DNA from: Domibacillus robiginosus
Lineage (GTDB): Bacteria; Bacillota; Bacilli; Bacillales; Domibacillaceae
Assembly (NCBI RefSeq): GCF_000966195.1
Contig: NZ_LAHL01000003.1
Location: 1-64,000, forward strand
Length of the DNA: 64,000 nucleotides
Direction of reading: 5' to 3'
Shown here: piece after piece, positions 18,201 through 26,886 of the stretch
Position numbering within the stretch: position 1 is the stretch's first letter
Layout: each line of letters begins with the position of its first letter
The notes under the pieces: generated by a model
What the model saw: the letters and a program-made list of their open reading frames with translations, nothing else
What the model was told of the DNA's origin: nothing
Database searches by the model: none
Translations under genes and position numbers: made by a program

Positions 18201-18245
18201 AAAGGCTTATCCAGCTTGTTTTATCAGCCGGATAAGCCCTTTTTT
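18201..18245. terminator. Bidirectional terminator
   Basis: AAAAGGCTTATCC pairs with GGATAAGCC, followed by TTTTTT. It lies between the SLH glycosidase and the convergent ABC permease. Confidence 0.8.
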
Positions 18246-19566
18246 ATTCAAATCGCAGTGCATGGCTTGGCTTCATTCGCGCCGCTTTTAGAGCTGGATA
18301 AATGCCGAATAATCCGCCGATTACCATTGTAGAGCCAAGTGCCAGCTTAACCGCCCACAGGGGAAGCGTCAGCGTAAAAGCATCAATGTAATGGTTCCAT
18401 AGCTCGATAAATCCATAGCCGAGTCCAATGCCGACCAGTCCACCGATCAAACAAAGAAGCAGTGTTTCAAAGAAAAACTGGGCCATAATTTCAAATGTGG
18501 TCGCGCCGATCGCTTTTCGCACCCCGATTTCCCGCGTACGTTCTCTGACAGACATGACCATCACATTCATGATACCCGTGCCGCTGATCAACAGTGCAAC
18601 GGCCGTAATACCAAGCAGCATCACCTGTAAAATCGTCGTTACATTGTCAATCGCGCCGAGCATCTGATCCTGCTTTACGACACTGAAGTCTATTTCCTTA
18701 TGATTTTGCTTGATAGCGGAAAAAACGGCACCGTCCACCTCATCAATTACATCGGTGCTGTCCGCCTCCACGATCATTTTGTTTAAATACTTCATATCCG
18801 TGCTGGCAAGCGCTGTTTCAATGGGCATGACGATGTTGTTGTCAGTGCTCGAACCGAGTGTCGCGTTTGGCTCAAGCACTCCAATGACTGTGTATGTATG
18901 TTCGCCGATGGTCAGCTTTTGGCCGATTAACGTCGTTTCCTGGGCAGACACGACAGTACCGGCCATGAATGAGTCAAGCGCGCGCTGCCACCATGCCCTT
19001 TCTTCAGCAGCCGGAGCGCCTGTGCTTCCTGGCTGGGGCTGAGCTGTTTTTCCGAGCAGAGCGTCATGAATGTTGCTGCCAAGAACAACGACTTTTTCCT
19101 TTGACTGCTGCTCTTCATCTGTAAAAAAACGTCCTTCCGCCAGGGCAGCATGCTGAACACGGCTGTATTGATGGGTGCTGCCAACCAGTACCGCCTGAAC
19201 ATTTTGTTCTCCGTAAGCTGCTTTCGAAACGGTTTCAAGCTGTGGAGTGACAGTCTTTACATGCGGCACCGCTTCTACGGCCTTCGCATCGTCATACGTT
19301 AACGTGCTTGGCACGCTGGTAATGCCGCTTAAAAAATCTTTTTCTCCGTTAGCGGTATCCAGGACGCGGCCGGGCATGACGAGAATTTGTTCCGCGCCGA
19401 GACTGCCCATCTGTTTGAGCAATGTGTCCTTTACACCGACTGCGATGGAGATCAGGACGATGACCGCAAACAGACCGATGACAATGCCCATCATGGCGGA
19501 CAGCACACGGAACTTGTTTGCCCAGAGACCGAAGCAGGCGAGTTTCAAAGCGTTCCCTATTCTCAT
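18244..19566 (-). CDS. MacB-type ABC transporter permease, 440 aa
   Basis: A four-helix MacB/FtsX-type permease with a large extracytoplasmic domain between helix 1 (about 20-45) and helices 2-4 (about 320-430). The conserved cytoplasmic stretch VRERTREIGVRKAIGAT follows helix 2, and the C-terminus YPALKAARMKPSHALRFE is typical. Such systems work as mechanotransducers or exporters of peptides, antibiotics or lipoproteins. The start codon overlaps the end of the ATPase gene by four bases, and the pair form one operon. No membrane-fusion subunit is present. Confidence 0.92.
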   Translation of the reverse strand: MRIGNALKLACFGLWANKFRVLSAMMGIVIGLFAVIVLISIAVGVKDTLLKQMGSLGAEQILVMPGRVLDTANGEKDFLSGITSVPSTLTYDDAKAVEAVPHVKTVTPQLETVSKAAYGEQNVQAVLVGSTHQYSRVQHAALAEGRFFTDEEQQSKEKVVVLGSNIHDALLGKTAQPQPGSTGAPAAEERAWWQRALDSFMAGTVVSAQETTLIGQKLTIGEHTYTVIGVLEPNATLGSSTDNNIVMPIETALASTDMKYLNKMIVEADSTDVIDEVDGAVFSAIKQNHKEIDFSVVKQDQMLGAIDNVTTILQVMLLGITAVALLISGTGIMNVMVMSVRERTREIGVRKAIGATTFEIMAQFFFETLLLCLIGGLVGIGLGYGFIELWNHYIDAFTLTLPLWAVKLALGSTMVIGGLFGIYPALKAARMKPSHALRFE

Positions 19567-20222
19567 ACGAGCACCCCATTCCGCAAATGAATCACACGCT
19601 GGGCGCGATTCGCCACTTCTTGATCATGGGTAATCACGACGATGGTCGTACCCTGCTGATGCACGCGGTCAAATAGCTGCAAAATTGTTTCCGTCGTTGT
19701 TTCGTCCAGACTTCCGGTTGGTTCATCAGCGAGCAGAATAGAAGGCTCATTCACGAGCGCCCGGGCAATGGCGGCGCGCTGCTTTTCCCCTCCGGACAGA
19801 CGGGCGGGCTTTTGCTTCCTTTTATCGGCGAGTCCGACTTCCTCTAATAGCTGCATAACCCGGGCTTTTTTTCTCCCGAGCTTTTTTCTTCCGTATGTAA
19901 GGGGAAGCAAAACATTTTGATAAACTGATAGATTTGGGATAAGCTGAAACTGTTGAAAAACAAAGCCAATTTCGTTGTTTCGGAGCCCTGTCCGTTTGGC
20001 CTGCCGCATTTTATGAACAGGTTTTCCAGCCAGAACGTATTCGCCTGAATCAGCAGAGTCCAGGGCGCCCAATATGTTGAGCAGTGTACTTTTTCCTGAA
20101 CCGGATTTTCCCATAATGGCTACATATTCACCCGTGTTCACATGCAAATCCACGCTGCGTAAAATATCTTGCTTTCCGCTGCCTGTATGAAAAGCTTTTT
20201 TTATACGGTGAAGCTGAATCAT
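19563..20222 (-). CDS. MacB-type ABC transporter ATP-binding protein, 219 aa
   Basis: The nucleotide-binding subunit of the MacB-like system. Walker A is GKSGSGKST, the Q-loop lies in GFVFQQFQL, the signature is LSGGEKQR, and Walker B is ILLADEPTGSLD with the switch His in VITHD. The true start is ATG 20222, with GGAGG at 7-base spacing; the open frame continues further upstream but without support. It is the first gene of a two-gene minus-strand operon. Confidence 0.93.
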   Translation of the reverse strand: MIQLHRIKKAFHTGSGKQDILRSVDLHVNTGEYVAIMGKSGSGKSTLLNILGALDSADSGEYVLAGKPVHKMRQAKRTGLRNNEIGFVFQQFQLIPNLSVYQNVLLPLTYGRKKLGRKKARVMQLLEEVGLADKRKQKPARLSGGEKQRAAIARALVNEPSILLADEPTGSLDETTTETILQLFDRVHQQGTTIVVITHDQEVANRAQRVIHLRNGVLV

Positions 20223-20312
20223 GTCCCGACCTCCAAGGTTTTTCATCTCTGAATAGAATGCTAGCACAAGCATTGGAAGTTTCCCAGTCCTATCCATGTC
20301 AATTTAGGAATA

Positions 20313-20321
20313 TGGTATAAT
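20313..20321 (+). promoter_or_regulatory. Extended -10 promoter of the SH3-SGNH gene
   Basis: TGG-TATAAT at 20313-20321 is a good extended -10 element, with no clear -35. The start codon lies 43 bases downstream. Confidence 0.55.
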
Positions 20322-20363
20322 AGTTTGCTTGAGAATAACGATAAGCAACGGGAGGAATTTGTT

Positions 20364-21272
20364 TTGAAGAAATATCATATACTCGCTGCTTTGCTCGTGT
20401 GCTTTACATTCGCAGCAGCGTTCAGCCATACGGCAAAAGCGGCTGATCCTACACCGGCAAAAGTGATTGTTCCTTCCCTGACGGTTCGCGATAATGCCAG
20501 TCCAAATGCAAACGTGATCGGCTCTCTGAAAAAATATACGACTCTGTCTGTGTATGGACAGGTGCCGGGCGGCTGGTCCGAGATCCGCTTTCAAAACCGC
20601 CGTGCCTATGTGCCGACCGGTCATCTGAAAACAGCCCGGGACACAGTCGTCGTTACATTTGGCGACAGCAACACCGAGGGAACAAACTGGCTGGAAAATC
20701 CTACATATGCCGAGTCTGATAAATGGGCCGCAAAGCTCGGACAAACGTATCAGGTGATCAATGCTGGAATCGGCGGCGATACAACGGTCAAGGGATATAA
20801 TCGTTTCGAGCGGGATGTACTGGCTAAAAACCCGGATATCGTGACGATTATGTTTGGCACCAATGATGCGGTTATTTCAACGGAAGCAAGGGCGCGTGTA
20901 TCGAAGAAAGAGTTTGAGGAAAACATCCGCTATTTCGTTGATACACTAAAAGCGCGGAAAATCCGCGTCATTCTTATGACAACACCACCGATGATTCAGG
21001 GCCTGTTTTATGAACGGTATAATGAGAATTTGTACCGGCCATACAACGGTGCCCGGCAATGGAACGATTCCTATAATGCCATCATCCGCAAAATTGCCAG
21101 AGAAAAGCAGGTAACCCTGATTGATAACTATCGGAACATGACGCTGGTAGCGGGCGGTGTAACGGATGCCCGCTTGATGTTATCAGGATTGATTGACTTC
21201 TCGGGTACGCATCTAACCCCAAGAGGCGCAGAAATGATTTACCATTCTGTGAATAGAGTAATAAGGCCGTAA
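20364..21272 (+). CDS. Secreted SH3-domain SGNH/GDSL hydrolase, 302 aa
   Basis: TTG 20364 is taken as the start because GGGAGG lies 8-9 bases upstream. A signal peptide ends near TAKAA. A bacterial SH3 domain (about 32-85, LTVRDNASPNANVIGSL) precedes an SGNH hydrolase domain. Block I is VTFGDSNTEG with the nucleophile Ser, block II has NAGIGGDTT, block III is FGTNDA, and block V has DFSGTHLTPRG with the catalytic Asp and His. SH3 domains of this kind bind cell-wall peptide or sugar, so it probably deacylates a wall polymer or exopolysaccharide. The first duplicated terminator hairpin begins three bases after its stop. Confidence 0.9.
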   Translation: MKKYHILAALLVCFTFAAAFSHTAKAADPTPAKVIVPSLTVRDNASPNANVIGSLKKYTTLSVYGQVPGGWSEIRFQNRRAYVPTGHLKTARDTVVVTFGDSNTEGTNWLENPTYAESDKWAAKLGQTYQVINAGIGGDTTVKGYNRFERDVLAKNPDIVTIMFGTNDAVISTEARARVSKKEFEENIRYFVDTLKARKIRVILMTTPPMIQGLFYERYNENLYRPYNGARQWNDSYNAIIRKIAREKQVTLIDNYRNMTLVAGGVTDARLMLSGLIDFSGTHLTPRGAEMIYHSVNRVIRP

Positions 21273-21274
21273 AA

Positions 21275-21297
21275 GGAGGCTCCTGGTAGGGGCCTCT
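21275..21297 (+). terminator. Left copy of duplicated terminator hairpin (element A)
   Basis: A stem-loop with arms GGAGGCTCC and GGGGCCTCT. It keeps the upstream A run but lacks a T run, because the repeat element starts immediately after. It is identical at 22 of 23 positions to 21667-21689. Confidence 0.85.
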
Positions 21298-21666
21298 CAG
21301 ACTGTAGACAAATGATTGAAACCACCATCACATGAATGGGATAGATCGGCGGCATCCAGGCAGCTCCGCTTTCCATGGGGCAGGCGCTGAGCCCGACTTC
21401 GCCTGGCGGCTTCACTGGTCTCAGCTGCCCTCCCGCCCCGCCGCCAAGTGGCTTGCACTAAGGGTGTATAGAGCTAAAAAGGGCGTGTTTTCTCTTTTTA
21501 AAAAAGAAAAAATGTCTATCCAGTCCCTGGCTGATTGACCTTCAACATCACTTAGTGAAGCAGGCCGGACGAAGACTCCTGCGGGAAGTACAGTGAGTCG
21601 GGAGATCCCGCAGGCTTCACTTATCGGCTCTTTTTTTAAAAAGAGAAAGACTTTGTCTACACACTG
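21298..21666 (+). mobile_element. Terminator-nested repeat element, copy A (369 bp)
   Basis: Ends are CAGACTGTAGACAAA and, inverted, CAGTGTGTAGACAAA, giving a 15-bp terminal inverted repeat with two mismatches. Inside are two long GC-rich palindromic arms (one around the sequence CTTCGCCTGGCGG, one around CTCCTGCGGGAAG) separated by an AT-rich middle. No open frame is protein-like and no transposase is encoded. Compared with copy C, two internal segments are missing, each between short direct repeats (GCCC and GCAGG). The related copies are at 31584, 38912 and 45028. Similar GC-rich interspersed repeats are common in Bacillaceae genomes from general knowledge. Confidence 0.8.
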
Positions 21667-21689
21667 GGAGGCTCCTGATAGGGGCCTCT
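21667..21689 (+). terminator. Right copy of duplicated terminator hairpin (element A)
   Basis: The same 23-bp hairpin as 21275-21297 with one loop change, here followed by TTTTTTT. It is the functional terminator for the upstream gene, so the element would be read as its 3' UTR. Confidence 0.88.
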
Positions 21690-21743
21690 TTTTTTATAGT
21701 TCTTTTTCCATAAATATTTTAAAAGAATGGTGAGAAACGATCT

Positions 21744-21769
21744 TAAGTTTTATGAGAATCTACCGATAT
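21744..21769 (+). promoter_or_regulatory. Sigma-D-like promoter before the c-di-GMP riboswitch
   Basis: TAAG (21744-21747), a 14-base spacer, then ACCGATAT (21762-21769). The motility sigma factor consensus is TAAA-N14/16-GCCGATAT, so 10 of 12 positions match. The predicted start near 21776 lies just before the aptamer. Confidence 0.65.
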
Positions 21770-21794
21770 AAAAACAGGCAGTTTGATCTGCATA

Positions 21795-21885
21795 AATTTG
21801 AAAGGGCAAATCTGCGGAAATGCAGAGACGCAAAGCTACAGGGGCTAAGCCGTTTTGGTATGCCAGCCAGCTACCAGGGAGGAAA
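21795..21885 (+). promoter_or_regulatory. Cyclic di-GMP-I (GEMM-I) riboswitch before the subtilase
   Basis: AAAGGGCAAATCTGC-GGAAAT-GCAGA, then GACGCAAAGCTACAGGGGCTAA and TATGCCAGCCAGC, match the class I aptamer core and the copy at 13130. The aptamer's 3' strand runs directly into the AGGGAGG ribosome binding site of the protease, so ligand-dependent folding can plausibly hide or expose translation initiation. Confidence 0.9.
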
Positions 21886-21891
21886 TTCATC

Positions 21892-23772
21892 ATGAAGAGG
21901 GCGGCAGCTAATTTGTTAGCCACCGGGTTGCTTGTTGCTTCTTTTGGTCCGAATCAGGCGTTTGCAGCGCAGGAAGAGGAACAAAATGTCATTGTGATTT
22001 TTGAAGAGAAAGTAGATAAACAGGCGATTGCCGAAGCGGATGGCGAAATTGATCATACGTTTAAGCAGCTGCCGATCGCTTCTGTGACATTGCCGGCAGA
22101 CGAAGTGAAAGAGCTGAAGCAGGATGAGGATGTGATCCGGGTTGAAAAGGACATTACCATTCACGCATCGGCTGATACACTTGATTGGGGAATTGGCGCC
22201 ACAAATGTGCCGGCTTCCTGGAACGCCGGCTTTACCGGCAAGGGTGTGAAGATTGCGGTCGTTGATACAGGGGTAGCTGCACATTCGGATTTAGCGGTTG
22301 CCGGCGGCGCGTCTTTTGTTTCTTATACAACGTCTTATGAGGATGATAATGGCCATGGCACACATGTAGCCGGCATCATCGGGGCAAAACATAATGGTTT
22401 TGGCACAAAGGGAGTCGCGCCGGATGCGGAGGTATATGCAGTTAAATCGCTAGAACGAAGCGGTTCAGGCAGTTTGTCGAGCATTTTAGCCGGCGTTGAC
22501 TGGGCGATTACCAATAAAATGGACATTATTAATTTAAGTCTCGGTACACAAGTGAATTCAGCTGCTTTTCAATCGATGGTCGACAAAGCCTATGCAAAAG
22601 GCATTCTCGTCGTAGCCGCAGCCGGAAACGACGGATCGGCTTCCGGAACGGATGATACCGTTGATTATCCGGCGCGGTACGATTCAACGATTGCCGTTGG
22701 CGCCGTGGACTCGTCCTTGAAGCGGGCATCGTTTTCTTCTACCGGCCAGGCAGTGGATATTGCCGCGCCGGGACAAAGCATTCTATCGACCTATTTAAAC
22801 AACGGGTATGCGCGTATGAGCGGAACTTCAATGGCCACGCCATATGTATCCGGCGAGCTGGCTCTTTTAAAGCAGGCCAATCCAACAGCGGATCATATAC
22901 GTCTCCGGAACGCCCTTCAGGAAACAAGCAGGGATCTGGGTACAGCAGGAAAAGATCCCTGGTTTGGCTATGGCTTTATGCAGGTTCCTGCTGGTGCCGT
23001 CCTGCCGACAGTTCAGGCTGCACCGGCAGTGACGAAGCTGACATCCAGCGCCGCTTCCGTTTCTGCGCTGCCAGGCGAAACAAGCACCATTGCGCTGACA
23101 GCTTTTTATAGGGATGGCACAAAAGCAGATCGTACAAAGAAAGCGGCCTGGACATCGAGCAATCCGGCTGTTGCGACAGTGGAAGAAGGCGCGATTCACA
23201 TTCATCAGTTCGGCAAAGCAACGATCAGTGCAGCAGATGGCGGAAAAACCGTAAACATTCCGGTTGATGCAACGGTTCGTTCTCTTACCGCCAGCACAAC
23301 GTATGTGGCCGGCAAGCCAAAAGACACGAAAGCGGTCCGCCTGACAGCCATGCGGTCAAATGGAAGTAAAGTGGATGTGACGGAAGCTGCACAGTGGAAA
23401 ACAGCCAGCAATAAAGTGGCAACAGTCGACCGCGGAACAGTAACCATTCAAAACTATGGCAAAACGTCTGTTTCTGGCGCATACGGCGGTAAAGCAGCGA
23501 CGATCACTGTCGATGCGAATGTACGCAGTTTGAGTGTCAGCACAAAACGAGTGGCCGGCAAGCCGGGAACTGTAGAAAAGGTGTCGGTGACCGCTCTGCT
23601 TTCAAGCGGACAGCGTGTTGACGTAACGCCTCTTGTTACCTGGAAGGTGCTGAATCAGCAGGTGGCCAAAGTATCCAACGGCGTCGTGTCGATCTCTAGC
23701 TATGGCAAAACGTACATTGCTCCTTCTTTTATGGGCAAGTCGGTGAATATTTTAATTGAAAGCAAAAAATAA
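21892..23772 (+). CDS. Secreted subtilisin-like serine protease (S8), 626 aa
   Basis: A signal peptide (about 1-26) is followed by an I9 propeptide (about 30-92). The S8 catalytic domain (about 95-380) has Asp125 in VVDTG, His155 in NGHGTHVAG, the oxyanion Asn246 in AAAGND, and Ser313 in SGTSMATP. The C-terminus carries three Ig-like repeats of about 80 residues, each ending in a Y/F-GK-x-x-I/V pattern (QFGKATI, NYGKTSV, SYGKTYI). ATG 21892 follows AGGGAGG. The gene is placed under a sigma-D-like promoter and a c-di-GMP riboswitch, which suggests a protease used in the switch between motile and sessile life, for example release of surface matrix proteins (inference). Confidence 0.95.
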   Translation: MKRAAANLLATGLLVASFGPNQAFAAQEEEQNVIVIFEEKVDKQAIAEADGEIDHTFKQLPIASVTLPADEVKELKQDEDVIRVEKDITIHASADTLDWGIGATNVPASWNAGFTGKGVKIAVVDTGVAAHSDLAVAGGASFVSYTTSYEDDNGHGTHVAGIIGAKHNGFGTKGVAPDAEVYAVKSLERSGSGSLSSILAGVDWAITNKMDIINLSLGTQVNSAAFQSMVDKAYAKGILVVAAAGNDGSASGTDDTVDYPARYDSTIAVGAVDSSLKRASFSSTGQAVDIAAPGQSILSTYLNNGYARMSGTSMATPYVSGELALLKQANPTADHIRLRNALQETSRDLGTAGKDPWFGYGFMQVPAGAVLPTVQAAPAVTKLTSSAASVSALPGETSTIALTAFYRDGTKADRTKKAAWTSSNPAVATVEEGAIHIHQFGKATISAADGGKTVNIPVDATVRSLTASTTYVAGKPKDTKAVRLTAMRSNGSKVDVTEAAQWKTASNKVATVDRGTVTIQNYGKTSVSGAYGGKAATITVDANVRSLSVSTKRVAGKPGTVEKVSVTALLSSGQRVDVTPLVTWKVLNQQVAKVSNGVVSISSYGKTYIAPSFMGKSVNILIESKK

Positions 23773-23804
23773 AGAATACTGGTTATGATGATAAAAGAAG
23801 TGGA

Positions 23805-23832
23805 AGCCCGGCCGAAAAGTGCCGGGTTTTTT
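23805..23832 (+). terminator. Terminator of the subtilase gene
   Basis: GCCCGGC-CGAAAAGT-GCCGGGT with a T run. Confidence 0.9.
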
Positions 23833-24152
23833 ATTTAGGCGCTGTTAAACGTTACCTTCGCTTATCAAAAGAAATCGAGAGTTCGTGTCCATTCCTTCAT
23901 GATCGCTTCTTTTTTAAAGAATTCTTCCATAATAAATAAACGACGAATGTAAAAAGCTTCATTCAACCTACATAGATAAAAGGCAGTTATACTTTTTTAT
24001 CAAGATGACCTTCCAACAGGGCATACATGAACATCCAGACTACATATAAGATTTCTAGAAGAATGTGAAAAAAACAGATAAAATCCTTTATCAGGTATAA
24101 CTGTCAAGCAGCTTGTCATAAAATCGAACAATACTAATTTTTCTGAAAATAC
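23833..24152. other. Intergenic region, nothing identified
   Basis: 320 AT-rich bases between the subtilase terminator and the gcv promoter. I find no ribosome binding site with a plausible frame and no strong hairpin. Confidence 0.5.
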
Positions 24153-24181
24153 TTGTAAAAGCAGTTGCGATTGATTAAGAT
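24153..24181 (+). promoter_or_regulatory. gcvT: Promoter of the glycine-cleavage operon
   Basis: TTGTAA (24153-24158), a 17-base spacer and TAAGAT (24176-24181) form a sigma-A-type promoter just before the glycine riboswitch. Confidence 0.7.
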
Positions 24182-24194
24182 GGGAGTGTCAAAT

Positions 24195-24378
24195 GAATAT
24201 AGGCGAATGACGGCTGAGGGAGAGTGCATATATGCCGCCGACGGAGCAAGTTTCAAAAGCCTTGAAACGAATCTCTCAGGTACAAGGACCTCAATCGGAC
24301 GCAGCTCTGGAGAGAGCATGAGATATAGTCATGCCACCAAAGGGGAAAATCCAGCTTGGATTAAGCTCTCAGGTAAAC
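24195..24378 (+). promoter_or_regulatory. Tandem glycine riboswitch
   Basis: Two aptamers lie in series. The first (about 24195-24303) has GGGAGAGTGC, GCCGCCGACGGAGCAAG and ATCTCTCAGGTACAAGGACC. The second (about 24304-24378) has CTCTGGAGAGAGC, ATGCCACCAAAGGGG and GCTCTCAGGTAAACGGAC. Paired aptamers before gcvT are the classical arrangement. Glycine binding prevents the terminator that follows, turning the cleavage operon on when glycine is in excess. Confidence 0.96.
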
Positions 24379-24419
24379 GGACAGGGAAAAGGATCACACC
24401 TTTTCCCTGTCTTTTTTTT
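24379..24419 (+). terminator. Riboswitch-controlled terminator
   Basis: GACAGGGAAAAGG pairs with CCTTTTCCCTGTC, followed by eight T. Its 5' arm overlaps the end of the second aptamer, as expected for a transcriptional switch. Confidence 0.92.
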
Positions 24420-24451
24420 GAAGCAAAACGACAAATGGGGGTGCGTGAAGG

Positions 24452-25549
24452 ATGGAGCTGAAGAAAACACCGCTTTTTGATGAATACGCCAAGCATGGAG
24501 CCAGGGTAATTGATTTCGGCGGCTGGGCGCTGCCGGTGCAGTTTACCGGCATTTTAGCCGAGCATCATGCGGTCCGGACGCATGCCGGGCTGTTCGACGT
24601 GTCGCATATGGGGGAGGTGCTCGTGGAAGGCAGCGGAGCCGAGCCCTATTTGAACCGTCTGCTCACAAATGATGTGGCACTGCTTGGAGCAGGAAGCGCG
24701 CAGTATACAACCATGTGCTATGAAGGAGGGGGAACGGTCGACGATTTGCTTGTTTATAAAAGGGCAGATGGCTCTTTTTTGCTGGTCATTAATGCAGCCA
24801 ACATCGACAAAGACGTGGATTGGATGCAGCAGCATACCGCAGGAGACGTAAAGATTACAAATGTATCCGATAAAACAGCGCTTTTAGCCCTGCAGGGACC
24901 CGAGGCGGAACAGCTGCTTCAGCCGCTTACGAACACAGATCTTTCTGCCATTCGGCCGTTTTGTTTTGTGGAGTCTGCTTCTATCGCAGGTGTAGACGAT
25001 GTAATGCTTTCCCGAACCGGCTATACAGGAGAAGATGGCTTTGAGTTATACGTGCCAGCGGGGAGCGCTGTTTCTCTCTGGCAGCGGCTGGCCGAAGAAG
25101 GAATCCCTCTGTGCGGTCTCGGTGCACGCGATACGCTTCGTTTAGAAGCGAGACTTCCGCTGTACGGCCAGGAGCTGACACAAACGATCAGCCCGCTCGA
25201 AGCCGGCATTGGCTTTGCGGTGAAAACAGCGAAGAACCCGGAATTCATTGGTCAGCGTGCACTGAAAAAGCAAAAAGAAACAGGCCTGGCACGGAAAACC
25301 GTCGGCATCGAAATGCTGGACCGGGGTATTCCGAGAACGGGCTACCGAATCCTATCGGAACTCGGTGAACCAATTGGATTTGTTACATCCGGCACACATT
25401 CACCGACGTTAAAAAAGCCAATCGGCCTTGCGCTCGTTGACGCCCATTTTTCAGGTGTCGGCACCAAATTTTTCGTTGAGATACGCGGGAAAAGGGCAGA
25501 GGCTGTCGTTGTCCGTACGCCATTTTATAAAAGGGAGCGAAATGTATGA
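24452..25549 (+). CDS. gcvT: Glycine cleavage system T protein (aminomethyltransferase), 365 aa
   Basis: Transfers the aminomethyl carbon from lipoyl-H protein to tetrahydrofolate, releasing ammonia. Landmarks are [10 protein letters not shown] and [13 protein letters not shown] near the N-terminus, [34 protein letters not shown] and a C-terminal [14 protein letters not shown]. Family length is standard. The start has GGGGGTG upstream. Its stop overlaps the start of gcvPA in ATGA. The H protein and L protein genes are not in the window. Confidence 0.97.
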   Translation: MELKKTPLFDEYAKHGARVIDFGGWALPVQFTGILAEHHAVRTHAGLFDVSHMGEVLVEGSGAEPYLNRLLTNDVALLGAGSAQYTTMCYEGGGTVDDLLVYKRADGSFLLVINAANIDKDVDWMQQHTAGDVKITNVSDKTALLALQGPEAEQLLQPLTNTDLSAIRPFCFVESASIAGVDDVMLSRTGYTGEDGFELYVPAGSAVSLWQRLAEEGIPLCGLGARDTLRLEARLPLYGQELTQTISPLEAGIGFAVKTAKNPEFIGQRALKKQKETGLARKTVGIEMLDRGIPRTGYRILSELGEPIGFVTSGTHSPTLKKPIGLALVDAHFSGVGTKFFVEIRGKRAEAVVVRTPFYKRERNV

Positions 25550-26886
25550 CGTCCACATTCCAATATTTGCCTGATACAGACCAAGATCAAAAAGAGATGC
25601 TGTCGTTTTTAAATCTTTCATCTATAGAGGATTTGTTTTCTGATATGCCAGAGTCCATTCGCCTCCAAGGAGAGCTTGCGATTCCAAAAGCGATGCCGGA
25701 GCCCGTACTATGGAAGAAAATGAAAGGAATGGCCCGCCGCAATGCGGAACTGCCTCTGTTTCTTGGAGCGGGTACGTACGATCATTTCATTCCAAGTGTG
25801 GTCGGCCACATGATTTCCCGCTCGGAATTTTACACAGCGTATACCCCGTATCAGCCGGAAATTTCTCAGGGGGAGCTGCAGGCGATTTTTGAATTTCAAA
25901 CGATGGTATGTGAGCTGACGGGAATGGATGTGGCTAATTCATCGATGTACGACGGCTTTACGGCTCTTGCAGAAGCCGCTTCGCTTGCCATCGCGCATAC
26001 AAAACGTACGAAAGTTGTTGTGTCCCGCGCGGTTCATCCGGAGTCACGTGCGATCCTGCAAACGGTCGCAGCCGGACCGGATTACGCGGTGGAGGAAGCG
26101 GCGTTGTCTACAGATATAACAGATCTTGAGGCGTTAACAAAACAAGTAGACAGCCAGACGGCAGCGGTCATTGTGCAATATCCGAATTTTTTCGGCTCCA
26201 TTGAGGATTTGCAGGAAATAAAAAAAATCGCTGCAGCACAAGGTGCGCTTTTGATTGTAAGCGCCAATCCGCTGGCGCTCGGTTTGCTTCAGGCGCCCGG
26301 TAAGCTTGGAGCGGATATTGTGGTCGGTGATATGCAGCCGCTCGGTATTCCAATGGCATTTGGCGGTCCGCACTGCGGCTACTTTGCGGTTACAAAGTCA
26401 TTGATGCGCAAGGTGCCGGGCCGGATTGTTGGCCAGACAACCGATGCTGATGGAAACCGGGGCTTTGTCCTGACGCTTCAAGCACGTGAGCAGCATATCC
26501 GCCGTGACAAGGCGATGTCTAACATTTGCTCAAATCAGGCATTGAACGCGCTGGCCTCTGCTGTGTGTATGTCGGCTCTTGGCAAAACGGGCCTGCGGGA
26601 AATGGCCGTCTTGAATCTGGAAAAAGCCGATTATGCGTGCAGGCTGCTTCAGCAAAAGAGCTTTCCCATACTTAACGAGTCACCTTTTTTCAATGAATTT
26701 GTCGTTCAGCTGCCAAAGCCTGTTACGGACGTTCAAAACGCACTGATTGATGCAGGATTTATTGGCGGCTTTGATTTAGGGCCGGATTACGGAGAACCGA
26801 ATAGGATGCTGATTGCCGTTACCGAGCAGCGGACAAAGGAAGAAATTGATGCTTTTATTCAGACACTGGAGGGGATTGTGCGATGA
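25546..26886 (+). CDS. gcvPA: Glycine dehydrogenase (decarboxylating) subunit 1, 446 aa
   Basis: N-terminal half of the two-subunit P protein used by Firmicutes. Together with GcvPB it decarboxylates glycine and loads the aminomethyl group onto lipoyl-H protein. Motifs include [41 protein letters not shown] and GGPHCGYFA. Both ends overlap neighbours by four bases, indicating tight translational coupling in gcvT-gcvPA-gcvPB. Confidence 0.97.
   Translation: MTSTFQYLPDTDQDQKEMLSFLNLSSIEDLFSDMPESIRLQGELAIPKAMPEPVLWKKMKGMARRNAELPLFLGAGTYDHFIPSVVGHMISRSEFYTAYTPYQPEISQGELQAIFEFQTMVCELTGMDVANSSMYDGFTALAEAASLAIAHTKRTKVVVSRAVHPESRAILQTVAAGPDYAVEEAALSTDITDLEALTKQVDSQTAAVIVQYPNFFGSIEDLQEIKKIAAAQGALLIVSANPLALGLLQAPGKLGADIVVGDMQPLGIPMAFGGPHCGYFAVTKSLMRKVPGRIVGQTTDADGNRGFVLTLQAREQHIRRDKAMSNICSNQALNALASAVCMSALGKTGLREMAVLNLEKADYACRLLQQKSFPILNESPFFNEFVVQLPKPVTDVQNALIDAGFIGGFDLGPDYGEPNRMLIAVTEQRTKEEIDAFIQTLEGIVR

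Noticed and set aside
21298-21666. Explaining the repeat elements as group IIC introns, which also target terminators
   Set aside because: There is no intron domain V or reverse transcriptase, ends are inverted repeats, and group II insertion does not duplicate the target.
21275-21689. Explaining the paired hairpins as part of the element itself
   Set aside because: The hairpin sequence differs completely among the four loci while the element interior is conserved, so the hairpins belong to the target sites.
24165-24461. 98-codon open frame over the glycine riboswitch
   Set aside because: The bases are fully explained by the tandem aptamers and terminator.
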